Shown here piece by piece: positions 6,335 to 14,523 of a stretch of DNA of 16,057 bases. The stretch's first letter is position 1. Each line of letters starts with the position of its first letter. The notes under the pieces were generated by a model, which did not search any database, was not told the DNA's origin, and worked only from the letters and a program-made list of their open reading frames with translations. The position numbers and the translations under genes were made by a program. Origin of the DNA: DRTC01 sp964521025 (lineage in GTDB: Bacteria; Cloacimonadota; Cloacimonadia; Cloacimonadales; TCS61). Where the stretch lies: contig CAZFPK010000068.1 of the NCBI GenBank assembly GCA_964521025.1, positions 1-16,057 of the forward strand. Direction: 5' to 3'.

Positions 6335-7336
6335 TCAAATCTCCATCAACTTACTTCTCACCTTCGCACTGATCATATCCATGATCCAGACAACTGCTGC
6401 GATCAACCAGATGATCAAACCGACATTATGCCAGCGCAGAAGTTGCTGCTGCTGAAGTAAAAGTAATCCGATACCGCCACCGCCAACAAAACCGACGATC
6501 GTTGCCATCCGCACATTAATATCCCAACGATAAATGGTAAATGCTAAATAAGGAGAAACAATCTGCGGAATGACAGCGTAAATCCAGATTTGAAGAGTAC
6601 TCGCTCCGGTTGCTTTTATCGCTTCCACCTGTCCCGGTTCGATATTTTCAATTTGCTCGGAATAGAGTTTCGTCAAAGCTGCGATAGAATGTATCATCAA
6701 AGCCAGCATTCCGGCAAAAGGTCCGATCCCGACCCAGACACTGAAGATAATTGCCCATACAATCGCCTCGATGGAGCGAAAGATGGTTGCAATTGTTCTA
6801 GTAACGAGATAAACAGCATTTCCCAGGAAAGTCTTCGGCATCAAATTCCGGGCGGCAAAAAAACTGAAAATAAAAGCAAATGGAATTGCCAGCACTGTTG
6901 CCAGCAAAGCCAGAAAAATCGTTTCAGCAAGAGCAGTTAAGCATACGGTTAAAATATCTAAATTCGGATCGAAAATACCGGAGACAATATTACCTGCATT
7001 CCTGAATTTGGTAAAGAATTTTATCGGTTTGATCTCCACCAAATTCCATCCGATGATTATTGTGAGTAAAATTCCGAAAATGATCATCCAGCCCCAGATT
7101 GAAGTTTTCCATTTTTGTCTGGTTTTAGTCGCTGGATAGAAAATCTTTCTGCCGATGGAATTTGCTGAAATATAAAAAATAATTGTTAAGATCAGAGTAG
7201 AAATTAAATGGATTTCTATATTAACAGATAATTCAAACCACTGCGAAGCCAGATAGCGAAGACAGCCGGTGATATAAATCCAATAGAGGAAATCGGTAAT
7301 TATTGATTTGAGGATTCGGATAATTTTTTTGGTCAT
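6335..7336 (-). CDS. phnE: Phosphonate-type ABC transporter permease
   Basis: A 333-residue inner-membrane permease of the PhnE family, the channel of an ABC importer for phosphonate, phosphite or a related organophosphorus anion. Several hydrophobic segments are evident. The family hallmark is the cytoplasmic coupling region IEPGQVEAIKATGAS, followed by YAVIPQIVSPYLAFTIYRWD and VGFVGGGGIG, all typical of PhnE. The N-terminus is longer than the shortest PhnE proteins, with two extra hydrophobic stretches (about 10-30 and 43-60). It completes the phnD-phnC-phnE set but is set 178 bases downstream of phnC by a palindrome cluster, which may lower or uncouple its expression. The start is the ATG at 7336, with only a weak GAG upstream. 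A run of four glutamines (LLLLQQQQLL) near the end is slightly unusual. Confidence 0.92.
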   Translation of the reverse strand: MTKKIIRILKSIITDFLYWIYITGCLRYLASQWFELSVNIEIHLISTLILTIIFYISANSIGRKIFYPATKTRQKWKTSIWGWMIIFGILLTIIIGWNLVEIKPIKFFTKFRNAGNIVSGIFDPNLDILTVCLTALAETIFLALLATVLAIPFAFIFSFFAARNLMPKTFLGNAVYLVTRTIATIFRSIEAIVWAIIFSVWVGIGPFAGMLALMIHSIAALTKLYSEQIENIEPGQVEAIKATGASTLQIWIYAVIPQIVSPYLAFTIYRWDINVRMATIVGFVGGGGIGLLLLQQQQLLRWHNVGLIIWLIAAVVWIMDMISAKVRSKLMEI

Positions 7337-7350
7337 TTTGTTCTCATTTA

Positions 7351-7515
7351 AACCGTTGAAACGGTTATAATCATATTCTATTTCATTTTTTACACCATAA
7401 TGAATTATGATGCTATTCCGAATATATTTTCCGGTAAGATTTTTTTTCAGAATAGCACCCGAATTTATTCGGGAGATCAGAATTCAAACGACCATCCCGA
7501 ACCATTTTAATGGTT
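7351..7515. repeat. Cluster of short palindromes between phnC and phnE
   Basis: Five inverted repeats lie in 165 bases. Four share a design of 6-7-base arms around a 2-base centre: AACCGTT-GA-AACGGTT (7351-7366), CATAAT-GA-ATTATG (7396-7409), CCCGAAT-TT-ATTCGGG (7458-7473) and AACCATT-TT-AATGGTT (7500-7515). The fifth, TGCTATTC (7411-7418) with GAATAGCA (7450-7457), has an 8-bp stem around a 31-base loop. The last reaches into the phnC stop codon. The layout resembles REP/BIME-type elements. It sits inside an otherwise compact transporter operon, where it could terminate, process or protect the transcript. Confidence 0.75.
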
Positions 7516-8282
7516 TATTTAATCTCCACTTCCTCCGCATCTTCTCCATAAATATCCTTAAATTTCTTCTCATCGATCTCGTTCGGAGTTCCGTCGAAAA
7601 CGATCTGTCCGTCCTTGAGTGCAACAACCCTGGTTCCGTATTTCCGAGCCAGGCTCAAAAAATGTAAAGAACAAATTACAGTTATTTTATCGTTCTTATT
7701 CAAATCCCCGAGATATTTCATGACCGAATCTGCGGTTGCAGGATCGAGACTGGCAACAGGTTCGTCCGCTAATATCAGGTCGGGTTTCTGCATCAAAGCA
7801 CGCGCGATTGCTACTCGCTGCTGTTGTCCTCCACTCAGGTTTTTTACCCTTTTATGTTTGAATGCGAGCAGTCCGACTCTTTTCAAATTCTCTGTTGCGA
7901 ATTTTAAATCCTCGTGATGCCGGGAAAAAGTTATGGAATGCCCGACAGAAACATATCCGAGTTTTCCTGTAAAAACATTCGTCAAAGTCGATAAATTCTT
8001 GATCAGGTTGAATTGCTGGAAGATCATCCCGATCCGGCGGCGGATTTTTCGTAGTTGAGCTCCTTTCGCAGAAATGGCATCTTTTCCTTCAAAAAAAACT
8101 TCTCCGGAAGTCGGTTCGATCAAGCGGTTGATACATCTTAATAAAGTCGATTTCCCCGAACCTGATAATCCCAGCAGAATGAGAAATTCTCCTTCGTTTA
8201 TTGAAAGATCCACATCTTTTATCGCGTGAACTCCTCCGGTATAGATTTTATTCAATTTTTTTAGAGATAAGATTTCTTTCAT
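7515..8282 (-). CDS. phnC: Phosphonate-type ABC transporter ATP-binding protein
   Basis: A 255-residue ATPase that drives the phn-type importer from the cytoplasmic side. Motifs are complete: Walker A GLSGSGKST (38-46), Q-loop IFQQFNL (88-94), ABC signature LSGGQQQR (149-156), Walker B LILADE (169-174) followed by PVASLDP, which is characteristic of PhnC proteins, and switch His207 (CSLHF). Length is normal. It begins two bases after the stop codon of phnD, so the two are surely co-transcribed and probably translationally coupled; no separate strong ribosome site is visible. The C-terminus is acidic (GEDAEEVEIK). Substrate specificity lies with the binding protein, and no C-P lyase or phosphonate hydrolase gene is present in the window. 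Confidence 0.95.
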   Translation of the reverse strand: MKEILSLKKLNKIYTGGVHAIKDVDLSINEGEFLILLGLSGSGKSTLLRCINRLIEPTSGEVFFEGKDAISAKGAQLRKIRRRIGMIFQQFNLIKNLSTLTNVFTGKLGYVSVGHSITFSRHHEDLKFATENLKRVGLLAFKHKRVKNLSGGQQQRVAIARALMQKPDLILADEPVASLDPATADSVMKYLGDLNKNDKITVICSLHFLSLARKYGTRVVALKDGQIVFDGTPNEIDEKKFKDIYGEDAEEVEIK

Positions 8283-8284
8283 TT

Positions 8285-9187
8285 TTATTTAATAAACGAA
8301 TCCGCATCTTGCCCGATTGTTTTCAGTGTTTCCCGCACAATATCATAATCCGAATCTTTTGCTTTTACCAGATCGCTGATATTAAAGAGTTTATTTAAGG
8401 TTTCTTTTCCTTTTTCCGATGCGGCAAATTCCAAAAGAGAATTCACGATCTTTTCTTTCATTTCAGCAGGAAATCCTTTCCTGAAAGTAACTGTGTCATT
8501 CGGGATCCAATCCGTAAATCCGATGATTATTACTTTCTCAAAAACATCAGGATAAGTATCTTTTACCGCGAGTCTGGCATCCTGCGGTTCTCCGTTTTCA
8601 TCATCCGGAGACCAGTAAGTGCAGCCGATATCAGCAGTTCCCTGGTAAACTGCCAGAATTGCCTGCGGATGACCTCCGGCTTTGAACTCTTTTCCCGGTT
8701 TGATGTTTTTCTTCTTCAAAAGAGCAGATGGATAAATATAACCGGATGTGGATGCATAATCCGTGTAAGCGATCATTTTTCCCTCGATATCTTCGATGGT
8801 TTTTATTTCACTCTCCGTCAGTGCGACAAATTGACCTTTGTATTTTTTCAAACCTTTGCGAACTGTCATCAATTCCACTTCCGCATCATATTTCTCATTT
8901 GCCAGGATATAAGCAAAAGTAGCCAGCCAGGCAATATCGGTTTCGTTCGTTCCCATTGCTTCGATCACGGCAGCATAACTGGTCGGGACTGCAACATCGA
9001 AGAAATAACCTGTTTTTTCCGTAAGATATTCCGCAATTGCGTTACCGCTGGTAATGATCTTTCCTGCTTCCATCGAAGGCACGAAATACATTTTGACGGG
9101 ATTTTTTTTAGTACCTAATTCAGTCTGTTGGGAACAACTGAATATCGCAAAACCAATCATCAATAAAACTATTTTTAGGAACTTCAT
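8285..9187 (-). CDS. phnD: Phosphonate-type ABC transporter substrate-binding lipoprotein
   Basis: A 300-residue periplasmic-side binding protein of the PhnD (PBP type 2) family that captures phosphonate, phosphite or phosphate-like anions and delivers them to the PhnE channel. The start at 9187 is set by a strong AGGAGG (9192-9197 on the plus strand) four bases upstream; an earlier Met at 9220 would add 11 residues before the signal sequence. The signal peptide MKFLKIVLLMIGFAIFSC ends in a lipobox-like IFSC, so Cys18 is probably lipidated. The ligand-binding signature TDYASTSGY (142-150) is intact, as are GGHPQAILAVYQGTADIG (171-188) and IPNDTVTFR (228-236), all diagnostic of PhnD. First gene of the phnD-phnC-phnE unit. 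Its upstream region is occupied by a decayed repeat, within or beyond which the promoter must lie. Confidence 0.93.
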   Translation of the reverse strand: MKFLKIVLLMIGFAIFSCSQQTELGTKKNPVKMYFVPSMEAGKIITSGNAIAEYLTEKTGYFFDVAVPTSYAAVIEAMGTNETDIAWLATFAYILANEKYDAEVELMTVRKGLKKYKGQFVALTESEIKTIEDIEGKMIAYTDYASTSGYIYPSALLKKKNIKPGKEFKAGGHPQAILAVYQGTADIGCTYWSPDDENGEPQDARLAVKDTYPDVFEKVIIIGFTDWIPNDTVTFRKGFPAEMKEKIVNSLLEFAASEKGKETLNKLFNISDLVKAKDSDYDIVRETLKTIGQDADSFIK

Positions 9188-9210
9188 CGATCCTCCTGCA
9201 TTTTCTTCAT

Positions 9211-9362
9211 ATTTTGTCATTCCGAGTCATCTTCTTGCTTATCTCTCGAGGAATCTCCAATAGTTACCGGAAGACATGTTCTTTTGAGATTCATCCGATC
9301 TCGTTAAAACTACGCTGGACACAGAGTTAGATATCGTTGAAAGAAACCTCAAAATGATAAAG
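9211..9362. repeat. Decayed MITE-like repeat with TGTCATTC-type inverted ends
   Basis: The left end TGTCATTCCGAG (9215-9226) is mirrored at the right by CTCAAAATGATA (9348-9359), whose complement TATCATTTTGAG matches 9 of 12 bases. Inside are the fragments GAGGAATCTC and TTGAGATTCATCCGATCTCG. The ends are of the same kind as the element at 15414-15578, so these are probably two diverged members of one dispersed family. It lies between divergently transcribed phnD and tdk and must overlap or neighbour the phnD promoter. Confidence 0.55.
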
Positions 9363-9462
9363 CTCTTACTACCAATATTCTTGAATTATACAAATAATTT
9401 CATTGATTTGAAGTCAAGGAAATTAACCTGTTTATTGTGATGAGAATACCTGATGAAATCAT

Positions 9463-9491
9463 TTGACGAAAAAACCGTATCTGAAAATAAG
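9463..9491 (+). promoter_or_regulatory. Weak candidate sigma70-like promoter before tdk
   Basis: TTGACG (9463-9468) is followed after 17 bases by AATAAG (9486-9491), about 20 bases before the tdk ATG. The -35 element is good but the -10 matches only four of six consensus positions, and FCB-group bacteria often use other promoter sequences. It is the best placed candidate for the block that starts with tdk. Confidence 0.25.
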
Positions 9492-9511
9492 TGTTCGGTT
9501 GAGGTTGCTTG

Positions 9512-10069
9512 ATGAATATTATTAGTAATAAAACGGGCTGGATCGAGGTTATCTGCGGCAGTATGTTCAGCGGAAAAACGGAAGAATTGATCCGCAGGAT
9601 ACACCGCACGGAATTTGCTCGTCAGAAATGCCAGGTTTTCAAACCGAAAATAGATAACAGGTTTGACGACGAACATATAGTTTCTCACAACCAGCTGAAA
9701 ATACAATCCCGAAAAGTTGAAAAAGCAGAAGAAATTCTGCGATTAGTAAAAGATGACACGGAAGTTGTCGCTATCGATGAAGTTCAGTTTTTTGATGAGA
9801 AGATTCTCCAGGTTTGTACGGAGCTGGCAGATTCAGGAAAAAGAGTTGTTGTTGCCGGTTTGGATCAGGATTACAGCGGGAAGCCTTTTGGTTCGATACC
9901 GCAACTTTTATCAATCGCAGAATACATAACTAAACTGAATGCGATCTGCGTTAAATGCGGAAATCCTGCCAGCAGAACGCAGCGGCTTACTCACGATAAA
10001 GATACGATCATTGTTGGAGCATCAGATATATATGAAGCACGCTGCCGCAATTGTCACGAGGTTTTTTGA
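9512..10069 (+). CDS. tdk: Thymidine kinase (type II)
   Basis: A 185-residue cytosolic enzyme that phosphorylates thymidine with ATP in pyrimidine salvage. The P-loop GSMFSGKT (16-23) is followed by EELIRR. The catalytic motif AIDEVQFF (87-94) supplies Glu90. GLDQDYSGKPFGS (116-128) is the conserved nucleotide-domain loop. A structural zinc site is formed by Cys146 and Cys149 (CVKCG) plus Cys178 and Cys181 (CRNCH), and YEARC fits the thymidine-binding lasso end. Length is normal for the family. The ATG at 9512 is preferred to the TTG at 9509, with GAGG (9501-9504) 7 bases upstream. It opens a dense plus-strand block: the next gene begins 3 bases after its TGA stop. Confidence 0.95.
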   Translation: MNIISNKTGWIEVICGSMFSGKTEELIRRIHRTEFARQKCQVFKPKIDNRFDDEHIVSHNQLKIQSRKVEKAEEILRLVKDDTEVVAIDEVQFFDEKILQVCTELADSGKRVVVAGLDQDYSGKPFGSIPQLLSIAEYITKLNAICVKCGNPASRTQRLTHDKDTIIVGASDIYEARCRNCHEVF

Positions 10070-10072
10070 TAA

Positions 10073-10312
10073 ATGGATTTTTTCAGGTTCTTGCTGAAAA
10101 GAGCTCTCGATATTTATATGATCCTCATTATTATCAGGGCGATTTTATCGTGGTTCTCACCTGATCCTTATAATCCGTTGTATCAACTATTGATCAAAAT
10201 TACCGAACCTGTTTTGGGAAGGATCAGGAAACTCATTCCGACTCCGGGAATCGATTTTTCTCCTTTTATTGCGATCATCCTCATCAATATAATTTCGAGT
10301 TTCATAAGATAA
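10073..10312 (+). CDS. YggT-family small membrane protein
   Basis: A 79-residue integral membrane protein of the YggT/Ycf19 family. Two hydrophobic helices (about 9-27 and 62-78) flank a conserved loop. Diagnostic features are IRAILSWFSPDPYNPLY near the first helix, then ITEPVLGRIRKLIP and a closing GIDFSPFIAII. Members have been linked to membrane-protein or cell-envelope functions in various bacteria, but no biochemical role is firmly established. It is about as short as the family gets, a single YggT unit. It sits 3 bases after tdk and 11 before the purine nucleoside phosphorylase gene, so it is almost certainly part of the same transcript. The ribosome site before its ATG is not obvious, which suggests coupling to tdk translation. 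Confidence 0.85.
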   Translation: MDFFRFLLKRALDIYMILIIIRAILSWFSPDPYNPLYQLLIKITEPVLGRIRKLIPTPGIDFSPFIAIILINIISSFIR

Positions 10313-10323
10313 ATGGTGTTTCG

Positions 10324-11136
10324 ATGTTAGCTGAAATAGAAAAAGCAGCAGATTTTGTCTTAAGAAAAATAAGATCAAAAGCTGAAATTGCTGTAATTTT
10401 AGGAACCGGATTAAATACTCTTGTTGAAATCATTAATGATCCTGTTTTTATCGATTATCAGGAGATTCCGGGATTTCCTGTTTCCACTGCTCCGATGCAT
10501 GAAGGAAAATTAGTTGTGGGGGATGTTCAAAATAAAAAAATCATTTTTTTACAGGGAAGACTCCATTTTTATGAAGGTTATTCCATGCAGGAAATCGTTT
10601 TTCCGATCAGGGTTCTGAAAGCACTTGGCGCAGGAAAATTGATCCTGACCAATGCTGCCGGAAGTTTGAATAAAGAGTTCTTGCCCGGTGATCTGGTGCT
10701 GATCGAAGATCATTTCAATCTGATGGGATCAAATCCTTTGATCGGAAAGAACTGCGATGAAATAGGTTCGCGTTTTCCCAGTATGAACGAGCCTTATAAC
10801 AAGAAAATGAGAGATACGGCTTTGTCTATCTCAAAAGAAAATGGTTTCGATTTGAAAAGCGGTGTGTATGCTGCCGTAACAGGTCCGAGTATGGAGACAA
10901 AAGCAGAATGCTCGATGATGGCAAAAATGGGAGCTGGTCTGGTAGGCATGTCAACCGTTCCGGAAGTTATTGCTGGTATTCACGGTGGTATGAAAATAAT
11001 AGCAATTTCTGCTGTCACAAATTTGAGTAATATTTTTCATTCAGAACCACATACTCAGGAAGAAATTAATAAAAATGCCGCAAAAGCCAGGAAAAACCTG
11101 GAGAATTTAATTATTAATTTAATTAGACAAATATAG
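10324..11136 (+). CDS. punA: Purine nucleoside phosphorylase (trimeric type)
   Basis: A 270-residue cytosolic enzyme that splits purine nucleosides with phosphate into base and ribose-1-phosphate, for purine salvage. The motifs of the PNP/MTAP family are all present: GTGL (27-30), GRLHFYEGY (78-86), TNAAG (109-113), GPSMET (187-192, with Glu191 at the purine site), GMSTVPE (208-214) and VTN (231-233, with Asn233 contacting the base). The Glu/Asn pair favours a 6-oxopurine (guanosine/inosine) enzyme over an MTA phosphorylase. The motif TNAAGS replaces the commoner TNAAGG. It pairs functionally with thymidine kinase two genes upstream. A DksA-like gene follows after 12 bases. Confidence 0.93.
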   Translation: MLAEIEKAADFVLRKIRSKAEIAVILGTGLNTLVEIINDPVFIDYQEIPGFPVSTAPMHEGKLVVGDVQNKKIIFLQGRLHFYEGYSMQEIVFPIRVLKALGAGKLILTNAAGSLNKEFLPGDLVLIEDHFNLMGSNPLIGKNCDEIGSRFPSMNEPYNKKMRDTALSISKENGFDLKSGVYAAVTGPSMETKAECSMMAKMGAGLVGMSTVPEVIAGIHGGMKIIAISAVTNLSNIFHSEPHTQEEINKNAAKARKNLENLIINLIRQI

Positions 11137-11148
11137 AAAGGAATAATT

Positions 11149-11547
11149 ATGTCAGCAAAAAATTTGAATCCTAAAAAATTAGAAAGATACGAAAAAGTTT
11201 TAATGGAAGAGAAAATGCAGACATCGAAGATAATCCAGAGTATCAATGAGCTGCAAAAAAAAGGTTCAAAAAACAGTAGCGGTGATCTTTCCTCATATTC
11301 TTTTCACCAGGCAGACATGGGAACCGATACCGATGAAGCGGAAAAAAGGGTTTATCATCTAAACCAGGAAATCGTGAAACTTAAAAAGATCAATATCGCC
11401 TTGAAAAGAATTTACGATAAAAGCTACGGGATTTGTGAAATTTGCGGAGAATACATTTCAGGAAAAAGACTGAAAGTGGTTCCTTATGCAAAATTCTGCA
11501 TTGCATGTAAATCAAAGGAAGAACAAAATGCAAGAAGAAGAAGGTGA
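11149..11547 (+). CDS. DksA/TraR-family zinc-finger regulator
   Basis: A 132-residue protein with the plan of DksA-like RNA polymerase-binding regulators: an N-terminal coiled-coil pair (about 8-40 and 60-90), an acidic stretch ADMGTDTDEAEK (55-66) near the coiled-coil tip, and a C-terminal four-cysteine zinc finger, Cys96 and Cys99 (YGICEICGEYI) with Cys117 and Cys120 (KFCIACKSKEE). Such proteins enter the RNA polymerase secondary channel and modify transcription initiation, often with ppGpp; whether this one does is inference from the family. The ribosome site AAAGGAATAATT precedes the ATG. Its TGA stop shares a base with the lspA start (TGATG), so lspA is translationally coupled to it. Adjacency of dksA-like and lspA genes is common in bacteria. 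Confidence 0.9.
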   Translation: MSAKNLNPKKLERYEKVLMEEKMQTSKIIQSINELQKKGSKNSSGDLSSYSFHQADMGTDTDEAEKRVYHLNQEIVKLKKINIALKRIYDKSYGICEICGEYISGKRLKVVPYAKFCIACKSKEEQNARRRR

Positions 11548-12035
11548 TGAAAAAAATCCAATATATTTGGATAACAGTATTAGTGATTTTACTGGATCAA
11601 ATCTCTAAACTTATTATCAGGAACTATCTCGAAGTCGGAAAAATTCTCAAGATCACAAAAAAATTCTTCTGGCTTACGCATGTAGAAAATACCGGAGCTG
11701 CTTTCAGTCTTTCTTTCGGAAGTGAAGTATTAAACAAAATAATTTTTATTTGTGTAAGTATTATCGCGATAATTCTGCTTATTTATTTGAGCAATAAAGC
11801 AAGGTCAAAAATCGATAAATTTGTCTATGCTTTGATACTCGGTGGTGCTTTCGGAAATCTGATCGACAGAATAATACTTGGAAAAGTAACCGATTTTTTA
11901 TGGTGTGATTTTCCTGATTTTATTATGGAAAGATGGCCTGTCTTTAATATCGCAGACAGCTCGATTGTTGTGGCGCTTACGATCATGATCGTGCATTCGG
12001 TCTTTTTTACCAGGAAAACTGTGGAGGAAATATGA
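11547..12035 (+). CDS. lspA: Lipoprotein signal peptidase (signal peptidase II)
   Basis: A 162-residue inner-membrane aspartic protease that removes signal peptides from lipidated prolipoproteins. Four transmembrane helices are seen, with the usual motifs: LLDQISKLIIRNYL (16-29), THVENTGAAFSL (44-55), GGAFGNLIDR (99-108, catalytic Asp107) and FNIADSSI (133-140, catalytic Asp137). Length is typical. The ATG at 11547 overlaps the DksA-like TGA, and the gene's own stop overlaps the next ATG by four bases (ATGA). It is the canonical copy, compared with the divergent paralogue at 3620-4147. Likely substrates in the window include the PhnD lipoprotein. Confidence 0.95.
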   Translation: MKKIQYIWITVLVILLDQISKLIIRNYLEVGKILKITKKFFWLTHVENTGAAFSLSFGSEVLNKIIFICVSIIAIILLIYLSNKARSKIDKFVYALILGGAFGNLIDRIILGKVTDFLWCDFPDFIMERWPVFNIADSSIVVALTIMIVHSVFFTRKTVEEI

Positions 12036-14512
12036 AAAGAACACAATTCGTACTGATAATTTTACTGATGATTTTTTCAAAACTGTTACTTGCCCAGGCT
12101 ACAGACCTCTTTATCTCTGAATATATAGAAGGGTCTTCAAATAACAAAGCCCTGGAAATTTTTAACGGAACTGGTGAGGAAGTCGATCTTTCCGAATATA
12201 TCATCAAACATTCGACTAATGGCGGTGGCTGGAAAGATACTCATTATACATTCCCAGTCGGAGCAACTATCTCAAATGGAGATGTCTGGGTGATAGCCAA
12301 CGAAAATTCGGAGAATACGATTTTAAATCAAGCGGATGAAGTTTTATCGTCAGCAGCTCTGGATTATTTTGCTGCTTTTAATGGAGACGATGCCCGTGGT
12401 TTGTTTAAAGTTGAGAACAGAGAGGAAGTCCTGATCGATGTCATCGGTATTCCGGATGAAGATCCCGGTGCCGGTTGGGATGTTGCTGGAGTTTCAGATG
12501 CTACCAAAGACCATACTCTCATCAGGAAATCATCGATAGCCAGCGGAAATGCAGATTGGTTGTCATCAGCCGGAACGAATGAAGAAAATTCCGAATGGGA
12601 AATACATGATGAAGATTATTTCTCCGATATAGGAAATCACACTTTCGATTTTGGAGAAGATACGACTCCTCCTGCTTTGTCTAATGCGATCGCTTTTTCA
12701 CTAACATCTTTTCAAATATTTTACAGCGAAGAAGTTACAACAGGAACAGCCGAAGACATCGGAAATTATGCCGTAGATAATGGATTACAGATTTTATCAG
12801 CAATTCTGCAAGCAGATGAAAAAACAGTCGAGTTTGAAACTTCGACTCAAACAGAAGATCTTTTATACACGGTTACGGTCAACAATGTGCAGGATTTAGC
12901 CGGGAATGTAATCGAACCTAACAGCACGATAACTTTCACCGGTTATGAAGAAGTTACTTATGACCAGATCGCTGATATCCAGGCGAATCATGAACTTTAT
13001 GAAGATCAGATAGTTACTGTTTTTGGCATCGTAACAATCGGTGTTAATCAAATCCAAACAGGGATGACAAACGCATATATGCAAGATGAATCAGGTAAAG
13101 GGATAAATATTTTTGATTTTGATGAAATAACCGAGATAATTCGCGGAAATTTGATCGAATTAACCGGAACAGTTACTCAATATCAAGAAACAACGGAAAT
13201 TACGGATTTTGCAGCTACTTTTGAGGTGATTGATACTGATCAGGAAATTCCAGTTATTCCTATGACAATTGAAGAAATGCAGGATTATGATACCTGGGAA
13301 GGAACGATGATCAGTATTTCCGGAACACTTACGGAGGATCCGTATTATGCCGGAGGAGGAACTAATATCAATATTATCGATGAGGAAGGTTACGAGACAA
13401 CTGTTCGGGTCTGGGATACGACTGGGATCGATGTCTCTAATCTTATCAAAGATACACCGATAACTGCTCAAGGTGTTGTTGATTCTTATAATGGTGAATC
13501 TCAGTTAGTTCCCGGTTATCAGGAAGATATTACCATCGATATTGAAATTCCTGTTATTACTGAAATAAATAATACTCCGGTCAATCCCTTTGTTGATGAT
13601 GAAATAACGATAACAGCCAGAATAATCGATTATGACGGTACGATCGACAGCACCAGGTTATCTTATCGTTTGGAATATGAAACCGATCTTAGCGATACAA
13701 CTTTAACTTACATCGGAGACCACGAATATACCGCAACAATTCCGTCGGTTGATACATTCACTAATGAAGAAATGAATTATGTCGTTTATGTCTGGGCTGA
13801 AGATAACGATGGAAATGAGATCGAGGATACAAAACTGATCACTGTAACCAAACACAGACCTCTTGTTTCCAATTTTATCATGCTAAATACTCCGGAAGCG
13901 GGAGATACTCTGAATATCCAGATGAACATCGTCGATTCCGACGGATGGGTGGTTGAACAGAAATTGCTTTATCTGTTAGATTTCAGCGATATTATTTATG
14001 AGACAGATCTTCTTCAGAATGATACTGATACGACTTTATATGCCGGTTCTATTCCCGGTCAATCATCGGGAGTTACGGTCGGTATCGGCGTTTTTGCGAA
14101 AGATGATTCATCTTTGACAACTTATGAATATGATCTGGGAACTTATACTTACCCGGTTTTGATCCATACTGCGATCTTGAAAGTACCTGCTAAACCTTTC
14201 AATCCGTATTCAGGTGAATCCATCAGAATCCGGTTTAATTCTCAAGATAAAGACAGGGCAATCCTGAGGATCTATAATGCGGAAGGAAAACTGGTCTTCA
14301 CACCTAAAAATGAATTCTTCAACTACTTTCCGGATCCGGAAACTCCGCCGGATGATCCTTATAACTGGTATTATGAATGGAACGGGAAAAATAAATACGG
14401 TAAACTTCTTCCGCTGGGATTGTATATTTGTTACCTGGAAACGATAGAGACCGGAACCGGCAAGAAGAAATCAGCAAAGGTACCGATCGTTATCGGTGCT
14501 CCGCTCAAATGA
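12032..14512 (+). CDS. Large exported protein: lamin-tail, OB-fold, Ig-like and FlgD-like domains
   Basis: An 826-residue exported protein, probably attached to or released from the cell surface. A signal peptide (1-22, ending LLLAQA) is followed by a lamin-tail-like domain (about 24-210; LFISEYIEGSSNNKALEIFN), a bacterial Ig-like domain (about 212-305; starting DTTPPALSNA, with DLAGNV), two OB-fold-like modules (about 310-505; YEDQIVTVFGIVT and WEGTMISISGTL), and two Ig-like repeats (about 508-710). The C-terminus (about 715-826) is FlgD-like: FNPYSGESIRIRF, LRIYNAEGKLV, YYEWNGKNKYGK and LPLGLYICYLE. In FCB bacteria such C-terminal domains are common on secreted proteins. Lamin-tail plus OB modules often accompany extracellular nucleases, but no nuclease domain is visible. 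GGAGG at 12022-12026 precedes the ATG. It overlaps lspA by four bases, and its stop codon overlaps the ribosome site of the PorV-like gene. Confidence 0.85.
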   Translation: MKRTQFVLIILLMIFSKLLLAQATDLFISEYIEGSSNNKALEIFNGTGEEVDLSEYIIKHSTNGGGWKDTHYTFPVGATISNGDVWVIANENSENTILNQADEVLSSAALDYFAAFNGDDARGLFKVENREEVLIDVIGIPDEDPGAGWDVAGVSDATKDHTLIRKSSIASGNADWLSSAGTNEENSEWEIHDEDYFSDIGNHTFDFGEDTTPPALSNAIAFSLTSFQIFYSEEVTTGTAEDIGNYAVDNGLQILSAILQADEKTVEFETSTQTEDLLYTVTVNNVQDLAGNVIEPNSTITFTGYEEVTYDQIADIQANHELYEDQIVTVFGIVTIGVNQIQTGMTNAYMQDESGKGINIFDFDEITEIIRGNLIELTGTVTQYQETTEITDFAATFEVIDTDQEIPVIPMTIEEMQDYDTWEGTMISISGTLTEDPYYAGGGTNINIIDEEGYETTVRVWDTTGIDVSNLIKDTPITAQGVVDSYNGESQLVPGYQEDITIDIEIPVITEINNTPVNPFVDDEITITARIIDYDGTIDSTRLSYRLEYETDLSDTTLTYIGDHEYTATIPSVDTFTNEEMNYVVYVWAEDNDGNEIEDTKLITVTKHRPLVSNFIMLNTPEAGDTLNIQMNIVDSDGWVVEQKLLYLLDFSDIIYETDLLQNDTDTTLYAGSIPGQSSGVTVGIGVFAKDDSSLTTYEYDLGTYTYPVLIHTAILKVPAKPFNPYSGESIRIRFNSQDKDRAILRIYNAEGKLVFTPKNEFFNYFPDPETPPDDPYNWYYEWNGKNKYGKLLPLGLYICYLETIETGTGKKKSAKVPIVIGAPLK

Positions 14513-14523
14513 GGAGGTGAATG

